The translations under genes and the position numbers were made by a program. A model generated the notes under the pieces. That model saw nothing but the letters and a program-made list of their open reading frames with translations. It was not told the origin of the DNA and did no database searches. Shown here in pieces: positions 47,695 through 54,252 of a stretch of 64,000 bases of DNA. Every line of letters starts with the position of its first letter. Within the stretch, counting starts at the first letter, position 1. The stretch comes from Bacillus sp. (in: firmicutes). Lineage in GTDB: Bacteria; Bacillota; Bacilli; Bacillales; Bacillaceae_J. Location: contig DUSF01000048.1 in NCBI GenBank assembly GCA_012842745.1, positions 62,001-126,000 of the forward strand, written 5' to 3'.

Positions 47695-47892
47695 TTATGT
47701 TCCAGAGTTGCGCCTAGCGCCTTCGCTTTTTTCTTTTTCAGCTTTAGCGTATTTTTGTGCGGCAGCAATTTCGTATTGTTTACTTGCATTCACATCACTA
47801 AACTCTAGTCCATACTCCTCTTTACTATTTCCTCTTGGTGTTTGTTGGCTTTTTACTTCAGGGTTATTATGGCGAGGATTTTTTCTTCCCAT
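47695..47892 (-). CDS. Small hydrophilic protein, probably spore-associated
   Basis: 65 residues. MGRKNPRHNNPEVKSQQ followed by YGLEFSD, an Ala/Lys/Glu-rich helix and a basic end. It recalls the YfhD-like small Bacillus proteins (MGR start, x-EFS-x-D block) but the match is by eye. A similar 54-aa neighbour starts just upstream and has a sigma-G promoter, so both are probably forespore proteins. Confidence 0.55.
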   Translation of the reverse strand: MGRKNPRHNNPEVKSQQTPRGNSKEEYGLEFSDVNASKQYEIAAAQKYAKAEKEKSEGARRNSGT

Positions 47893-47920
47893 TGATATCC
47901 CCTCCTTCCGTTAGAAATTT

Positions 47921-48085
47921 TTATCGTTTCCCTTCATCTTCAATTCGATTTGAAATTCGTGCATTTTCTGCTGTTTTAAAAGCTTTCATATCGGTAAATT
48001 CATCATCAAATTCTACCTGTGGCATGCTTTCGACTGGGGTTTTATTATTTGTTTTCGCAGCATCATGTTTAACTTTTCGTTTCAA
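47921..48085 (-). CDS. Small hydrophilic protein, 54 aa, sigma-G-type promoter
   Basis: 54 residues from a TTG start eight bases after GAGGAGG. Contains VEFDDEFTDMKAFKTAENARISNR, cited in part as VEFDDEF and AENARIS, reminiscent of YfhD-like proteins. Its good sigma-G promoter match supports expression in the forespore. Function unknown. Confidence 0.6.
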   Translation of the reverse strand: MKRKVKHDAAKTNNKTPVESMPQVEFDDEFTDMKAFKTAENARISNRIEDEGKR

Positions 48086-48130
48086 AATAAATGCCTCCTC
48101 ATACAGATTTTTTTAACATGTACCTGTATC

Positions 48131-48161
48131 TAGAATGCTGCAATTTATAATACTTCATTCA
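48131..48161 (-). promoter_or_regulatory. Sigma-G promoter
   Basis: Leftward TGAATG (48161-48156), an 18-base spacer and CATTCTA (48137-48131) fit the sigma-G pattern GMATR-N18-CATNHTA completely. It lies about 45 bases upstream of the 54-aa gene. Confidence 0.65.
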
Positions 48162-48240
48162 TATTAATAACCAATTAATCAACACTCGCATAAACTGGTG
48201 TAACGGAAAGGAATTTATTTCTACGAGGGGGCTGAAGTTT

Positions 48241-48420
48241 ATGTCTTTATTGTTATACGTTTTCATGGGCTTCGTAATTAGCTTAATCTTCCTGTACATT
48301 CCAAATATTGAACTGAAATCAAAAAGAAATTTTTTAATTCTTTGGATGGGATGGCTGCCATTATTTATGTTTGGGCTTGTCCTAATTTCTATTTATGACC
48401 GACATAAAATTATTATTTAA
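48241..48420 (+). CDS. Small two-helix membrane protein, 59 aa
   Basis: 59 residues from ATG 48241 behind GAGGGGGCTGAAG. Two hydrophobic helices (LLLYVFMGFVISLIFLY and LILWMGWLPLFMFGLVL) joined by a basic loop ELKSKRN; ends YDRHKIII. Not recognised. It has its own terminator. Confidence 0.6.
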   Translation: MSLLLYVFMGFVISLIFLYIPNIELKSKRNFLILWMGWLPLFMFGLVLISIYDRHKIII

Positions 48421-48423
48421 TTA

Positions 48424-48446
48424 AACTTGCCTGAGCAGGTTTTTTA
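48424..48446 (+). terminator. Terminator after the 59-aa membrane protein
   Basis: AACTTGC and GCAGGTT (one G-U) with loop CTGA, followed by TTTTATTTT. Confidence 0.75.
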
Positions 48447-48503
48447 TTTTTTATTTACATATCGATGATTTGACAGTGACATAATAGTATAGAGGTGATT
48501 CAT

Positions 48504-48857
48504 ATGAGTAAACAAGCAAAAAAAGGAAAGTTGGAATATCCGATGATTAATGAGACAATGCCACATCAAATTTCTTCCCCTTCTTTTAAAAATAGTGGCA
48601 TTGAAGTACAGCCTCCTTTTGTCAATGAGCACGGTGTGGTGATTGGTGACAGCTTTTATGACTCCCCTAACTCTCCATTAAATAACTGGAGCATAGAAAC
48701 TAACCCTGAGGAAATGGCTGGTCAAGAATGGGTGCATCCGACAAATGATATCGGTTGGAATACAACTGAAAATATTGAACTTGTTGAGAAAAGTAAGCCG
48801 CCGCAAGCAGCCCCGTTTATGCATCCAACTAAGGACGTAAGCAAAGGTGCAGATTAA
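48504..48857 (+). CDS. DUF3905 family protein
   Basis: 117 residues from ATG 48504, behind GAGGTGATTC. The segments MPHQISSPSFKNSGIEVQ, HGVVIGDSFYDSPNSPLNNW and EWVHPTNDIGWNTTEN are those of DUF3905, found in spore-forming Bacillus. No membrane segment. Function unknown, probably spore-related. Confidence 0.65.
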   Translation: MSKQAKKGKLEYPMINETMPHQISSPSFKNSGIEVQPPFVNEHGVVIGDSFYDSPNSPLNNWSIETNPEEMAGQEWVHPTNDIGWNTTENIELVEKSKPPQAAPFMHPTKDVSKGAD

Positions 48858-48893
48858 AGCTCGACTTTCCGCCAATCATGGCGGAAGTCGATG

Positions 48894-49187
48894 TTACGTC
48901 ACCTCAAACTCATTTACTTTTTCGATTATTAATAATTGCAGCCATTCAGGTAGTTCGTGTAATTGGTCTACTTCATTTAGCATATCAATTATTTTAGAAT
49001 CAGTAAGCTGGGAATATAACTCTTTAATATTATTATGATCACCACTTATCGAGCCAAACCCTTGATTCAACTTCTTAAAGCTTTGAAACCCTGTTGGGAA
49101 ATTATTTCCTACATTTACGGCGGATGCACCCTCAATGCTTCCTATTCTTAACGTTCCAATTGCAATATTTGGGGACAAAAAAGACAC
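48894..49187 (-). CDS. GerPB/GerPD-like spore germination protein
   Basis: 97 residues. The N-terminal half NIAIGTLRIGSIEGASAVNVGNNF follows the GerPB/GerPD pattern (beta strands with IRVGSIS-x-SSVFQIG), here shortened to RIGSIEGASAV; the C-terminal half is an extra helical extension absent from the short GerP proteins. GerP proteins lie in the inner coat and let germinants through. Third gene of the leftward hsp20 operon, 13 bases after the GerPC-like gene. Confidence 0.5.
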   Translation of the reverse strand: MSFLSPNIAIGTLRIGSIEGASAVNVGNNFPTGFQSFKKLNQGFGSISGDHNNIKELYSQLTDSKIIDMLNEVDQLHELPEWLQLLIIEKVNEFEVT

Positions 49188-49200
49188 TGACAGTCCCTCC

Positions 49201-49650
49201 CTAGTCAGTCACTTTATGACTTACTTCCTTTCCATTTACGATAACCTTAATTTCTTGTTGCGTGGCTTTTGGTTGCTGTTTTGATTTTTCTTTCATTTTT
49301 GATAGTTTTTTTATAATTTCCTCTTTTATGTTTTTGCCGTTGACCTTTTCTTCTCCTTTTTTTTCATCCTTCAACAACGATTCCTTTTGTGCAACGCTTG
49401 GGCTAAACGTATTCCCAATATTCATCGCTCCGCTTAATTCGTTTACATCAATATTTTCTAAGGAAAAATTCAATTCTTCTAATGTTAAAGAATGGACATC
49501 AATTTTTTCTATATAAACGTTATATTCAACTTTCGGACAATCCTTTAAAGACTCAATTGCATCTGTCATTGTTACAAGTTTTTGTTCCATTTCTTTGATG
49601 CGAAGTAGTAATTGTTCTACGTCTTTCCCTTGACTTTTCACAGCTATCAC
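49201..49650 (-). CDS. GerPC-like spore protein with N-terminal coiled coil
   Basis: 149 residues from GTG 49650. An N-terminal coiled coil (VEQLLLRIKEMEQKL), then YIEKIDVHSLTLEELNF and LSGAMNIGNTFSP, which match the organisation of GerPC (coiled coil, xIEKIxY, LxGxLNIG). The C-terminal third is Lys-rich and unlike GerPC. It starts one base before the hsp20-like stop region and precedes a GerPB/D-like gene, so the operon probably builds a coat substructure. Confidence 0.5.
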   Translation of the reverse strand: MIAVKSQGKDVEQLLLRIKEMEQKLVTMTDAIESLKDCPKVEYNVYIEKIDVHSLTLEELNFSLENIDVNELSGAMNIGNTFSPSVAQKESLLKDEKKGEEKVNGKNIKEEIIKKLSKMKEKSKQQPKATQQEIKVIVNGKEVSHKVTD

Positions 49651-49651
49651 T

Positions 49652-50083
49652 TCAATCCTCTTCGAAATCTATTTGCACATTTGCAGATTCATCCTCTTCC
49701 TTTTTCGGAATAGTAATAACTACTAGCCCTTTCTTATAAGTTGCCTGGATTCCTTTAGGTTGGACTGAATATGGGAGGACAATTTCTCTTTTGAAACTTC
49801 CGAAAAATCGTTCTGATTGAATTAGTTTTTTTACTGGATATGAATATGGAACAACTCCATCTATTAATAACTTATATCCTTCTAAACGGATGTTAATATG
49901 ATTGTCGTTAGGAGATAGACCCGGTTGTTCGACAACAACAAATACATCCCTTTCCGTTTCAAACACATCAATATCTGGCCCTTTTTTAGGAATAAATTTA
50001 TTGATTTCAATGAGAAAATCTTCTCCAAGCACCTTCTGTAGTTTCTCTGGCACACCTTTGAAATTGAAGTCCCGATTACTCAT
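49652..50083 (-). CDS. Hsp20/alpha-crystallin family protein
   Basis: 143 residues. The alpha-crystallin core spans about 40-135: DIDVFETERDVFVVVEQPGL, LIDGVVPYSYP, RFFGSFKREIVLPYSV and GLVVITIPKKEE, the last giving the C-terminal I-x-I type motif (ITI). Small Hsp20 proteins are found in the Bacillus spore coat (CotM, CotP). Being first in an operon with two GerP-like genes argues for a coat function rather than a heat-shock role; no CIRCE element was seen. Confidence 0.78.
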   Translation of the reverse strand: MSNRDFNFKGVPEKLQKVLGEDFLIEINKFIPKKGPDIDVFETERDVFVVVEQPGLSPNDNHINIRLEGYKLLIDGVVPYSYPVKKLIQSERFFGSFKREIVLPYSVQPKGIQATYKKGLVVITIPKKEEDESANVQIDFEED

Positions 50084-50195
50084 TGTCGCTCACCGTTCCT
50101 AAATGTGGGAGTTATTATTACATCCTATTTTTAAATTAGTAAAATATGTACTTATTTTTCGTTGCCTTTTTTTAACGAAAAAGGACATGCAACTA

Positions 50196-50224
50196 TACAA
50201 TACATGCTGCACCTTCATAAAATT
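50196..50224 (+). promoter_or_regulatory. Sigma-K promoter of the first YjcZ-type gene
   Basis: TACA, 16-base spacer, CATAAAATT (one mismatch to CATAnnnTA). The surrounding AACTATACAA is repeated at the second YjcZ gene's promoter. Confidence 0.6.
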
Positions 50225-50252
50225 ATAGTAGTTAAAAGGGGAGGTGATAGCT

Positions 50253-50357
50253 ATGGGAATGGCAGCATACGGCGGCGGAGGTTACGCAGGCGGCTTTGCA
50301 TTAATTGTCGTTTTATTCATCTTGTTAATCATTGTTGGTGTAGCTTTCGTTAACTAG
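50253..50357 (+). CDS. YjcZ-family sporulation protein (copy 1)
   Basis: 34 residues from ATG 50253 behind GGGGAGGTGATAG. A short Gly/Tyr head (GGGGYAGG) and a hydrophobic helix [15 protein letters not shown], the YjcZ signature. These tiny membrane peptides are made in the mother cell and associate with the spore. The helix is identical to that of the neighbouring copy. Confidence 0.88.
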   Translation: MGMAAYGGGGYAGGFALIVVLFILLIIVGVAFVN

Positions 50358-50487
50358 TGAGTTGATTTTTTCCACTATTATCTTCTATCTCCTTTTTTAT
50401 ATACCCGCTATATGTAGCGGGTACTTTTATTTTTGAAGCTTACAAAATTTTATTACCCTTTTTCTTTAAAATCGGGACAGATAACTA

Positions 50488-50516
50488 TACAAGTATCAGT
50501 CATTTACCATATCTTA
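50488..50516 (+). promoter_or_regulatory. Sigma-K promoter of the second YjcZ-type gene
   Basis: TACA at 50488-50491, 16-base spacer and CATATCTTA at 50508-50516, a complete match to mACm-N16-CATAnnnTA apart from the first base. Confidence 0.68.
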
Positions 50517-50566
50517 ACTAGTGAACAGATTGTTCAATCAACATTTTTAAAAAGGAGATGAAATGT

Positions 50567-50719
50567 ATGTTTGGATATGGATATGGCGGTTATGGTGGTT
50601 ATGGTGCTTGTTGTGGTGGTTATGGATACGGCGGAGGATACGGCTACGGACGCGTCTTTGCGTTAATTGTTGTATTATTTATCCTATTAATTATTGTTGG
50701 TGCTGCTTGGGCTTTTTAA
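50567..50719 (+). CDS. YjcZ-family sporulation protein (copy 2) with Gly/Tyr repeat head
   Basis: 50 residues from ATG 50567 behind AAAGGAG. The head is a repeat of GYG and GGYG units with a CC pair; the helix [15 protein letters not shown] is the same as in copy 1, then AAWAF. Ends in a strong terminator. Probably arose by duplication with expansion of the head. Confidence 0.88.
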   Translation: MFGYGYGGYGGYGACCGGYGYGGGYGYGRVFALIVVLFILLIIVGAAWAF

Positions 50720-50727
50720 GCATAACT

Positions 50728-50771
50728 AAAAAATGAGGCTAATCCCTTTGTTGGGTTAGCCTCATTTTTTT
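50728..50771. terminator. Bidirectional terminator
   Basis: A long stem AAAAAATGAGGCTAA..CCC / GGG..TTAGCCTCATTTTTT with loop TTTGTT. T-runs on both strands, serving the YjcZ gene and the convergent transglutaminase-like gene. Confidence 0.92.
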
Positions 50772-51972
50772 ATTGATAAACAATATCTGCGATGTTAATT
50801 AGCTGATCATTTGCCGTTGTGCCTCTAATATAAGGAGTGGAGCCAAAGCTCCATGATCTTACCTTCTTTTCCTCGGCACTTTTATAAATAAGCTGTCTTA
50901 AGTTGGATACGAGATCATTAGTTTTACCTGTATAACGAATACTAAAGTCTTTTTTATAATTAGCAAATTGATATTTAATCATTTCGCTTAATTCTGTTAA
51001 ATTTGTAGCTGTGTACTCCGGCAATAAATATTGTAATTCCAATGCATTCATTAATTCCATATACTTGTTCGCTTCGTTTACGGTTGCTAATTTTGTTTGC
51101 AACAATGTGAAATAAGAAGTTGAAGCGACTGGATATGGTTTTTCTTCCCCATTTACCCCACCTGTTTTCCAATCATGATTTTTAGCAATTTCTTTATCGG
51201 TTAACAAGTAGTAATCATAAAGAACGCGGCCTGACTCGTCTGGTACAGGGTCATCCCAGGTTGCATCTAAATGATACCAATACCCATCCAATTTCACCAT
51301 ATTCCATGCATGGTTTTGCGTATTGAAAGCTTGGCTACTAGCTGTACCGCTTATTAGCCTTACTTCGATATCTAGTTCCTTTAACATTTTATATACTAGC
51401 ATGGCATAGCCATTACATGCAGTAATACCTGTCGTTAACGCAGAATAAGGCGAGTTATTCATTAACCTTGTATCATATGCCAAATTGAGGACAAGATAAT
51501 CATGTACAGCTTTTACTTTTTCATGGTCATTCATCCCAGGCTTAATGATTTTTGTCAAAATGGCCTTCACTTTTTGATCAACGTATTTCATCTCAAGAGC
51601 TGATTCATAGTACGAAAATTTAAGGGTAATCGTCACATCTTTTCCATATGCTTTATATGACATATTGACATTGCGATACGAGTAGTTCAAATATTCGTCC
51701 GCTTCAATCGCCTTGGAAATATAGCCACTAATAACATCTAATAATTTGTTAGTTGACCCTTTATACTTAATGACAACCGTATTTTCTCGTTTAGCCATTG
51801 AACCTTGGATAATCTTTTCTATATCTGTCAACAAAACCGCTTTGTATGTATTTGCAGTTGCTTCAGTAGAATATAATCTAGATAATGGCGCTGCATAAAT
51901 CGTTGTTGAACTTGACAGAATTAAACTGCATATGATGAACGGAATTACGAACGACAGCTTCAAAAATCTCAT
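50770..51972 (-). CDS. Secreted transglutaminase-like cysteine protein
   Basis: 400 residues with a signal peptide (cut near YAA, about 28). Transglut_core domain about 145-245: KVKAVHDYLVLNLAYD, the cysteine in GITACNGYAML, the histidine in NQHAW-type NHAWNMV and the aspartate in HLDATWDDP make the Cys-His-Asp triad. The flanking regions have related KYKGSTNKLLD and RYTGKTNDLVSN units, so the domain lies between two similar repeats. It may cross-link or cleave wall proteins. Confidence 0.82.
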   Translation of the reverse strand: MRFLKLSFVIPFIICSLILSSSTTIYAAPLSRLYSTEATANTYKAVLLTDIEKIIQGSMAKRENTVVIKYKGSTNKLLDVISGYISKAIEADEYLNYSYRNVNMSYKAYGKDVTITLKFSYYESALEMKYVDQKVKAILTKIIKPGMNDHEKVKAVHDYLVLNLAYDTRLMNNSPYSALTTGITACNGYAMLVYKMLKELDIEVRLISGTASSQAFNTQNHAWNMVKLDGYWYHLDATWDDPVPDESGRVLYDYYLLTDKEIAKNHDWKTGGVNGEEKPYPVASTSYFTLLQTKLATVNEANKYMELMNALELQYLLPEYTATNLTELSEMIKYQFANYKKDFSIRYTGKTNDLVSNLRQLIYKSAEEKKVRSWSFGSTPYIRGTTANDQLINIADIVYQ

Positions 51973-52054
51973 GACCTATCAATCACCTTTTCTAATTTTC
52001 TTACTTTAACTTTACTAGATTTATATTACAATACCAAGAGATTTTTGAATTAAA

Positions 52055-52342
52055 TTAATTACATACAAAGATATTACCTAATTCTACATCGATTGAATAA
52101 ATAATTATGCCAATATCACGATTTTCTTTTTTGATGTTTTCTATGTCTTCTGAAAGATTTTTTATTTCTTCATTCATCTCTGTTAATAAAGAAGAATCAA
52201 GCTGTTCTTTCACAGTAGCTGCAAAGTTCACTTTCTCATTGAGACGGTTTAATTTTTGTGTAAGTTTCTTTATCTTAACTGTATTTTGATCCTTTTGAAT
52301 TTGTAGTTCCTCTTTCCATACTTTTAACTCCATATTACTCAT
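52055..52342 (-). CDS. Coiled-coil hypothetical protein
   Basis: 95 residues from ATG 52342, nine bases after AAAGGAG; an ATG at 52348 is too close to the site. Nearly all coiled coil, rich in Lys, Glu, Asn and Leu (KIKKLTQKLNRLNEKV, EMNEEIKNLSEDIENIKKEN), ending with a hydrophobic IGIIIYSIDVELGNIF. Not recognised. Confidence 0.55.
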   Translation of the reverse strand: MSNMELKVWKEELQIQKDQNTVKIKKLTQKLNRLNEKVNFAATVKEQLDSSLLTEMNEEIKNLSEDIENIKKENRDIGIIIYSIDVELGNIFVCN

Positions 52343-52510
52343 CAACATTCTCTCCTTTACATCATTTGGTGTACTACTTGTCCATATTTATATGCTTTAA
52401 GTGGAGAGAATATTTCATAAATTTTGATAAAGATTTACATGAATTTGGATAGCTTTTCTTCTTATATATTGTGTTTTTTTATACAAACTACTTCTTAGGA
52501 GGTGGAAAAA

Positions 52511-52702
52511 ATGACGAGCAGGAACAAATTAGTAGTACCTGGTGTTCAACAAATGTTAGATCAATTTAAAGAAGAAATTGCACAAGAATTTGGTGTTAAA
52601 CTTTCCGCTGAAACCGTTTCTCGTGCAAATGGATCTATAGGTGGAGAAATAACAAAACGATTAGTACAGCAGGCACAAGCGGAGTTATCGGACAATCGTT
52701 AG
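52511..52702 (+). CDS. Alpha/beta-type small acid-soluble spore protein
   Basis: 63 residues from ATG 52511, behind [24 protein letters not shown] holds the GPR protease site (EIAQ) and EFGVKL is the first conserved block; [17 protein letters not shown] is the DNA-binding second block. It coats spore DNA in the forespore and feeds amino acids at germination. I could not place a good sigma-G promoter. Confidence 0.96.
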   Translation: MTSRNKLVVPGVQQMLDQFKEEIAQEFGVKLSAETVSRANGSIGGEITKRLVQQAQAELSDNR

Positions 52703-52712
52703 TAATAAAAAA

Positions 52713-52792
52713 ATTCCACCAACTGTTTAATGCGCCCTTAGTGAGCGGACTTTCCTCTCAAAACTCAGTCACAATAATCAGTTGGTGAAATT
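52713..52792 (-). repeat. Terminator-like stem-loop with repeated core (element B)
   Basis: CACCAACTG (52717-52725) pairs with CAGTTGGTG (52779-52787); a T7 run follows on the leftward strand. It lies between the SASP gene and the 30-aa peptide gene. In the leftward direction its 3' part (GTCCGCTCACTAAGGGCGCA.., then GTTGGT) resembles the core of the hairpin at 53104-53159. Confidence 0.6.
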
Positions 52793-52795
52793 TAA

Positions 52796-52888
52796 CTAAG
52801 CAAATAACATACCTGCACCTGCTGCCATAAATAAACCAGCGATAATAGTTGCTCCCATAATTAATGCTTCTGCAATTGTAATTTTCAA
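52796..52888 (-). CDS. Gly/Ala-rich membrane peptide, 30 aa
   Basis: 30 residues from a TTG start eight bases after AAAGGGGGAG. One helix, MKITIAEALIMGATIIAGLF, then MAAGAGMLFA, with many small residues and only one Lys and one Glu. Function unknown; its placement between two related stem-loop elements makes it notable. It does not clearly match the TxpA/BsrG toxins. Confidence 0.5.
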   Translation of the reverse strand: MKITIAEALIMGATIIAGLFMAAGAGMLFA

Positions 52889-52965
52889 ACGAAACTCCCC
52901 CTTTAATACAATCGTAGTGAATGAAACAATACTATGGATACACTAGCCATCATACGGCTAAGAAA

Positions 52966-53181
52966 ATAAAAAGGAGCCTGTAAAATAGACAGACTCCTCC
53001 ACTTAATTGCAGATTAGAAAAACACGAAATTTGCCATAATAGCAAATTTCGATGTCTTTTCTTATACTGATAACCTACAAAAGTTATCCTTTCTAATCAG
53101 TACAAAAAAGAGCCTTGTCAAACCAACGGCATAGTGCACCCTTGGTGACAGACTCCTCCTAATAAAGCAATTTATTAAGTT
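52966..53181 (-). ncRNA. Structured RNA region with two terminator-like hairpins and a branched domain
   Basis: Read leftward: a possible promoter TTGCTT-N17-TATACT (-10 at 53188-53193); hairpin 1 (53105-53159, T6) ; a branched domain in which GATTAGAAA (53012-53020) pairs with TTTCTAATC (53090-53098) and encloses GAAATTTGC/GCAAATTTC and GATAAC/GTTATC; then hairpin 2 (52973-52997) followed by TTTTTATTTT. Both hairpins begin with the same 13 bases, GGAGGAGTCTGTC. Their G-U pairs form only on this strand, which supports a leftward RNA. Confidence 0.6.
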
Positions 53182-53270
53182 AAATGAAGTATAATATAAT
53201 TTGTACTGTTAAGCAATAGCTACATTATCCCAAAGTAAACAACAAGAAAATAGAATTTTTTTATAAATTC

Positions 53271-53302
53271 TTGTTGATTTTCTGATTTACGGATATTATA
53301 AT
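53271..53302 (+). promoter_or_regulatory. Sigma-A promoter of the candidate sRNA
   Basis: TTGATT (53274-53279), 17-base spacer, perfect TATAAT (53297-53302). A partial palindrome GATATTATAATTATC overlaps the -10 and could be an operator. Confidence 0.65.
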
Positions 53303-53308
53303 TATCTA

Positions 53309-53393
53309 AACAGTTGATAGTAGCAAATTCTCACTATCAGCCCCTGTCCCCACCCCCTTAGGAGCTTATCATCTTGATAAGCTCCTATTTTTT
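53309..53393 (+). ncRNA. Candidate C-rich regulatory sRNA, about 85 nt
   Basis: From the predicted start near 53309 the RNA has a hairpin (TGATAGT with ACTATCA, 53313-53337), an unpaired C-rich stretch GCCCCTGTCCCCACCCCC (53340-53357) and a 12-bp terminator hairpin (53360-53386, loop TCT) with T6. No ORF with a ribosome binding site fits inside. C-rich loops in Firmicute sRNAs such as FsrA and RoxS pair with ribosome binding sites; that role here is inference. The terminator works only rightward, so it does not belong to the leftward 58-aa gene. Confidence 0.68.
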
Positions 53394-53394
53394 A

Positions 53395-53571
53395 TTACCC
53401 AATGTAACCTTTTTCTTTCAGGCAATTATAAGCCTCTGCTTCATTTTCTTCTTTAATTTGATATTCTAGCTTCCCATCATTTATTTTTGCACATCGGCCG
53501 CCAAAAGGCTTTAATACTTCCTTAATTTCCTTTACATCAATTGGAGCTTTTAAATCATAATTTACTTTCAT
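53395..53571 (-). CDS. Small hypothetical protein, 58 aa
   Basis: 58 residues from ATG 53571, behind AAAAGGAGGAG. DLKAPIDVKEIKEVLKPFGGRCAKIND and YQIKEENEAEAYNCLKEKGYIG suggest a small alpha/beta fold, here cited in part; the pattern is like a half of a phosphoribosyl- or ACT-type domain but I cannot name it. It is co-directional with thiDE and begins 30 bases after thiE, so it may be the last gene of the thiamine transcript. Confidence 0.6.
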   Translation of the reverse strand: MKVNYDLKAPIDVKEIKEVLKPFGGRCAKINDGKLEYQIKEENEAEAYNCLKEKGYIG

Positions 53572-53601
53572 TTGTATCTCCTCCTTTTCATTATTATAAT
53601 T

Positions 53602-54252
53602 TCACCTCTGAATTTCATCCAGCAATTCCTTGGCAGCCTCTCTAGGGTTGTCACCATTACTGATGGCTGTAATGACTGCAACTCCGTCTGCTCCAGCCTG
53701 GATAACGCTGGAAGCAAGCCCGCCTTTAATACCACCAATGCCGACGATTGGAATCATTATCTTATTTTCTCTCATTGCAGTTATAATATGTGGTCCTTTA
53801 ACTTCACGAATATCCTTTTTGGTCGATGTCTCGAACATTGGTCCAACACCTATATAATCAGCACCTACTATTATGGCTTTTTTCGCTTCCTCAACGTTAT
53901 GGGCCGAAATCCCAAGAATTTTATCACCAATTTTCTCTCTTACCTTTTCAGGATTTTCATCTTCTTGGCCAATATGAATGCCATCCGCATTAATTTCGAG
54001 AGCCAGTTCAAGATCATCATTTACTATAAAAGGAACACCATTATCCTTGCATATTGCTTGGAGCTTTTTTGCCAACTCAATTTTTTCCTGACCAACTTTT
54101 GCACCGAACCCTTTTTCACGAAACTGAAAAAGCGTAATCCCACCAAGAATTGCTTTTTGTAAAACAATGCACGGATCATTTTTACAATTATTGCTGCCCA
54201 TGACAAAATAAAGCCGAAGTTTTTTTCTTAACTTTTCCACGTCATATCTCAT
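53602..54252 (-). CDS. thiE: Thiamine-phosphate synthase
   Basis: 216 residues. Joins HMP-PP and thiazole phosphate to make thiamine phosphate. TIM barrel with LFQFREKG, VPFIVNDDLELALEINADGIHIGQED (cited in part as FIVNDD and GIHIGQED), GISAHN, YIGVGPMFET and VGIGGIK. Overlaps thiD by four bases. No thiazole kinase (thiM) or tenA is adjacent. Confidence 0.95.
   Translation of the reverse strand: MRYDVEKLRKKLRLYFVMGSNNCKNDPCIVLQKAILGGITLFQFREKGFGAKVGQEKIELAKKLQAICKDNGVPFIVNDDLELALEINADGIHIGQEDENPEKVREKIGDKILGISAHNVEEAKKAIIVGADYIGVGPMFETSTKKDIREVKGPHIITAMRENKIMIPIVGIGGIKGGLASSVIQAGADGVAVITAISNGDNPREAAKELLDEIQR

Noticed and set aside
50140..50148. CATATTTTA as a sigma-K promoter for the hsp20-gerP operon
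   Set aside because: The -10 pattern is perfect but no AC-containing -35 lies 16-17 bases upstream, so I did not list it as a promoter.
52741..52756. Leftward GAGGAAAGTCC resembles a conserved block of RNase P RNA
   Set aside because: Only this short block matches; the other conserved regions are absent and the region is about 80 bases long, so RNase P RNA is excluded.
52796..52888. 30-aa peptide as a TxpA/BsrG-type toxin
   Set aside because: Size and hydrophobicity fit but the typical sequence (YESLxxMIxF) and charged tail are missing, and no antisense RNA promoter was evident.
53292..53306. GATATTATAATTATC over the sRNA promoter as a Fur box
   Set aside because: It shares dyad symmetry and GATA ends but matches the 7-1-7 Fur consensus only partly, so it is mentioned only as a possible operator.
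53572..54162. A long rightward open frame opposite thiE
   Set aside because: It is antisense to thiE, which has full motif support and correct codon use, and the frame has no ribosome binding site or family features.
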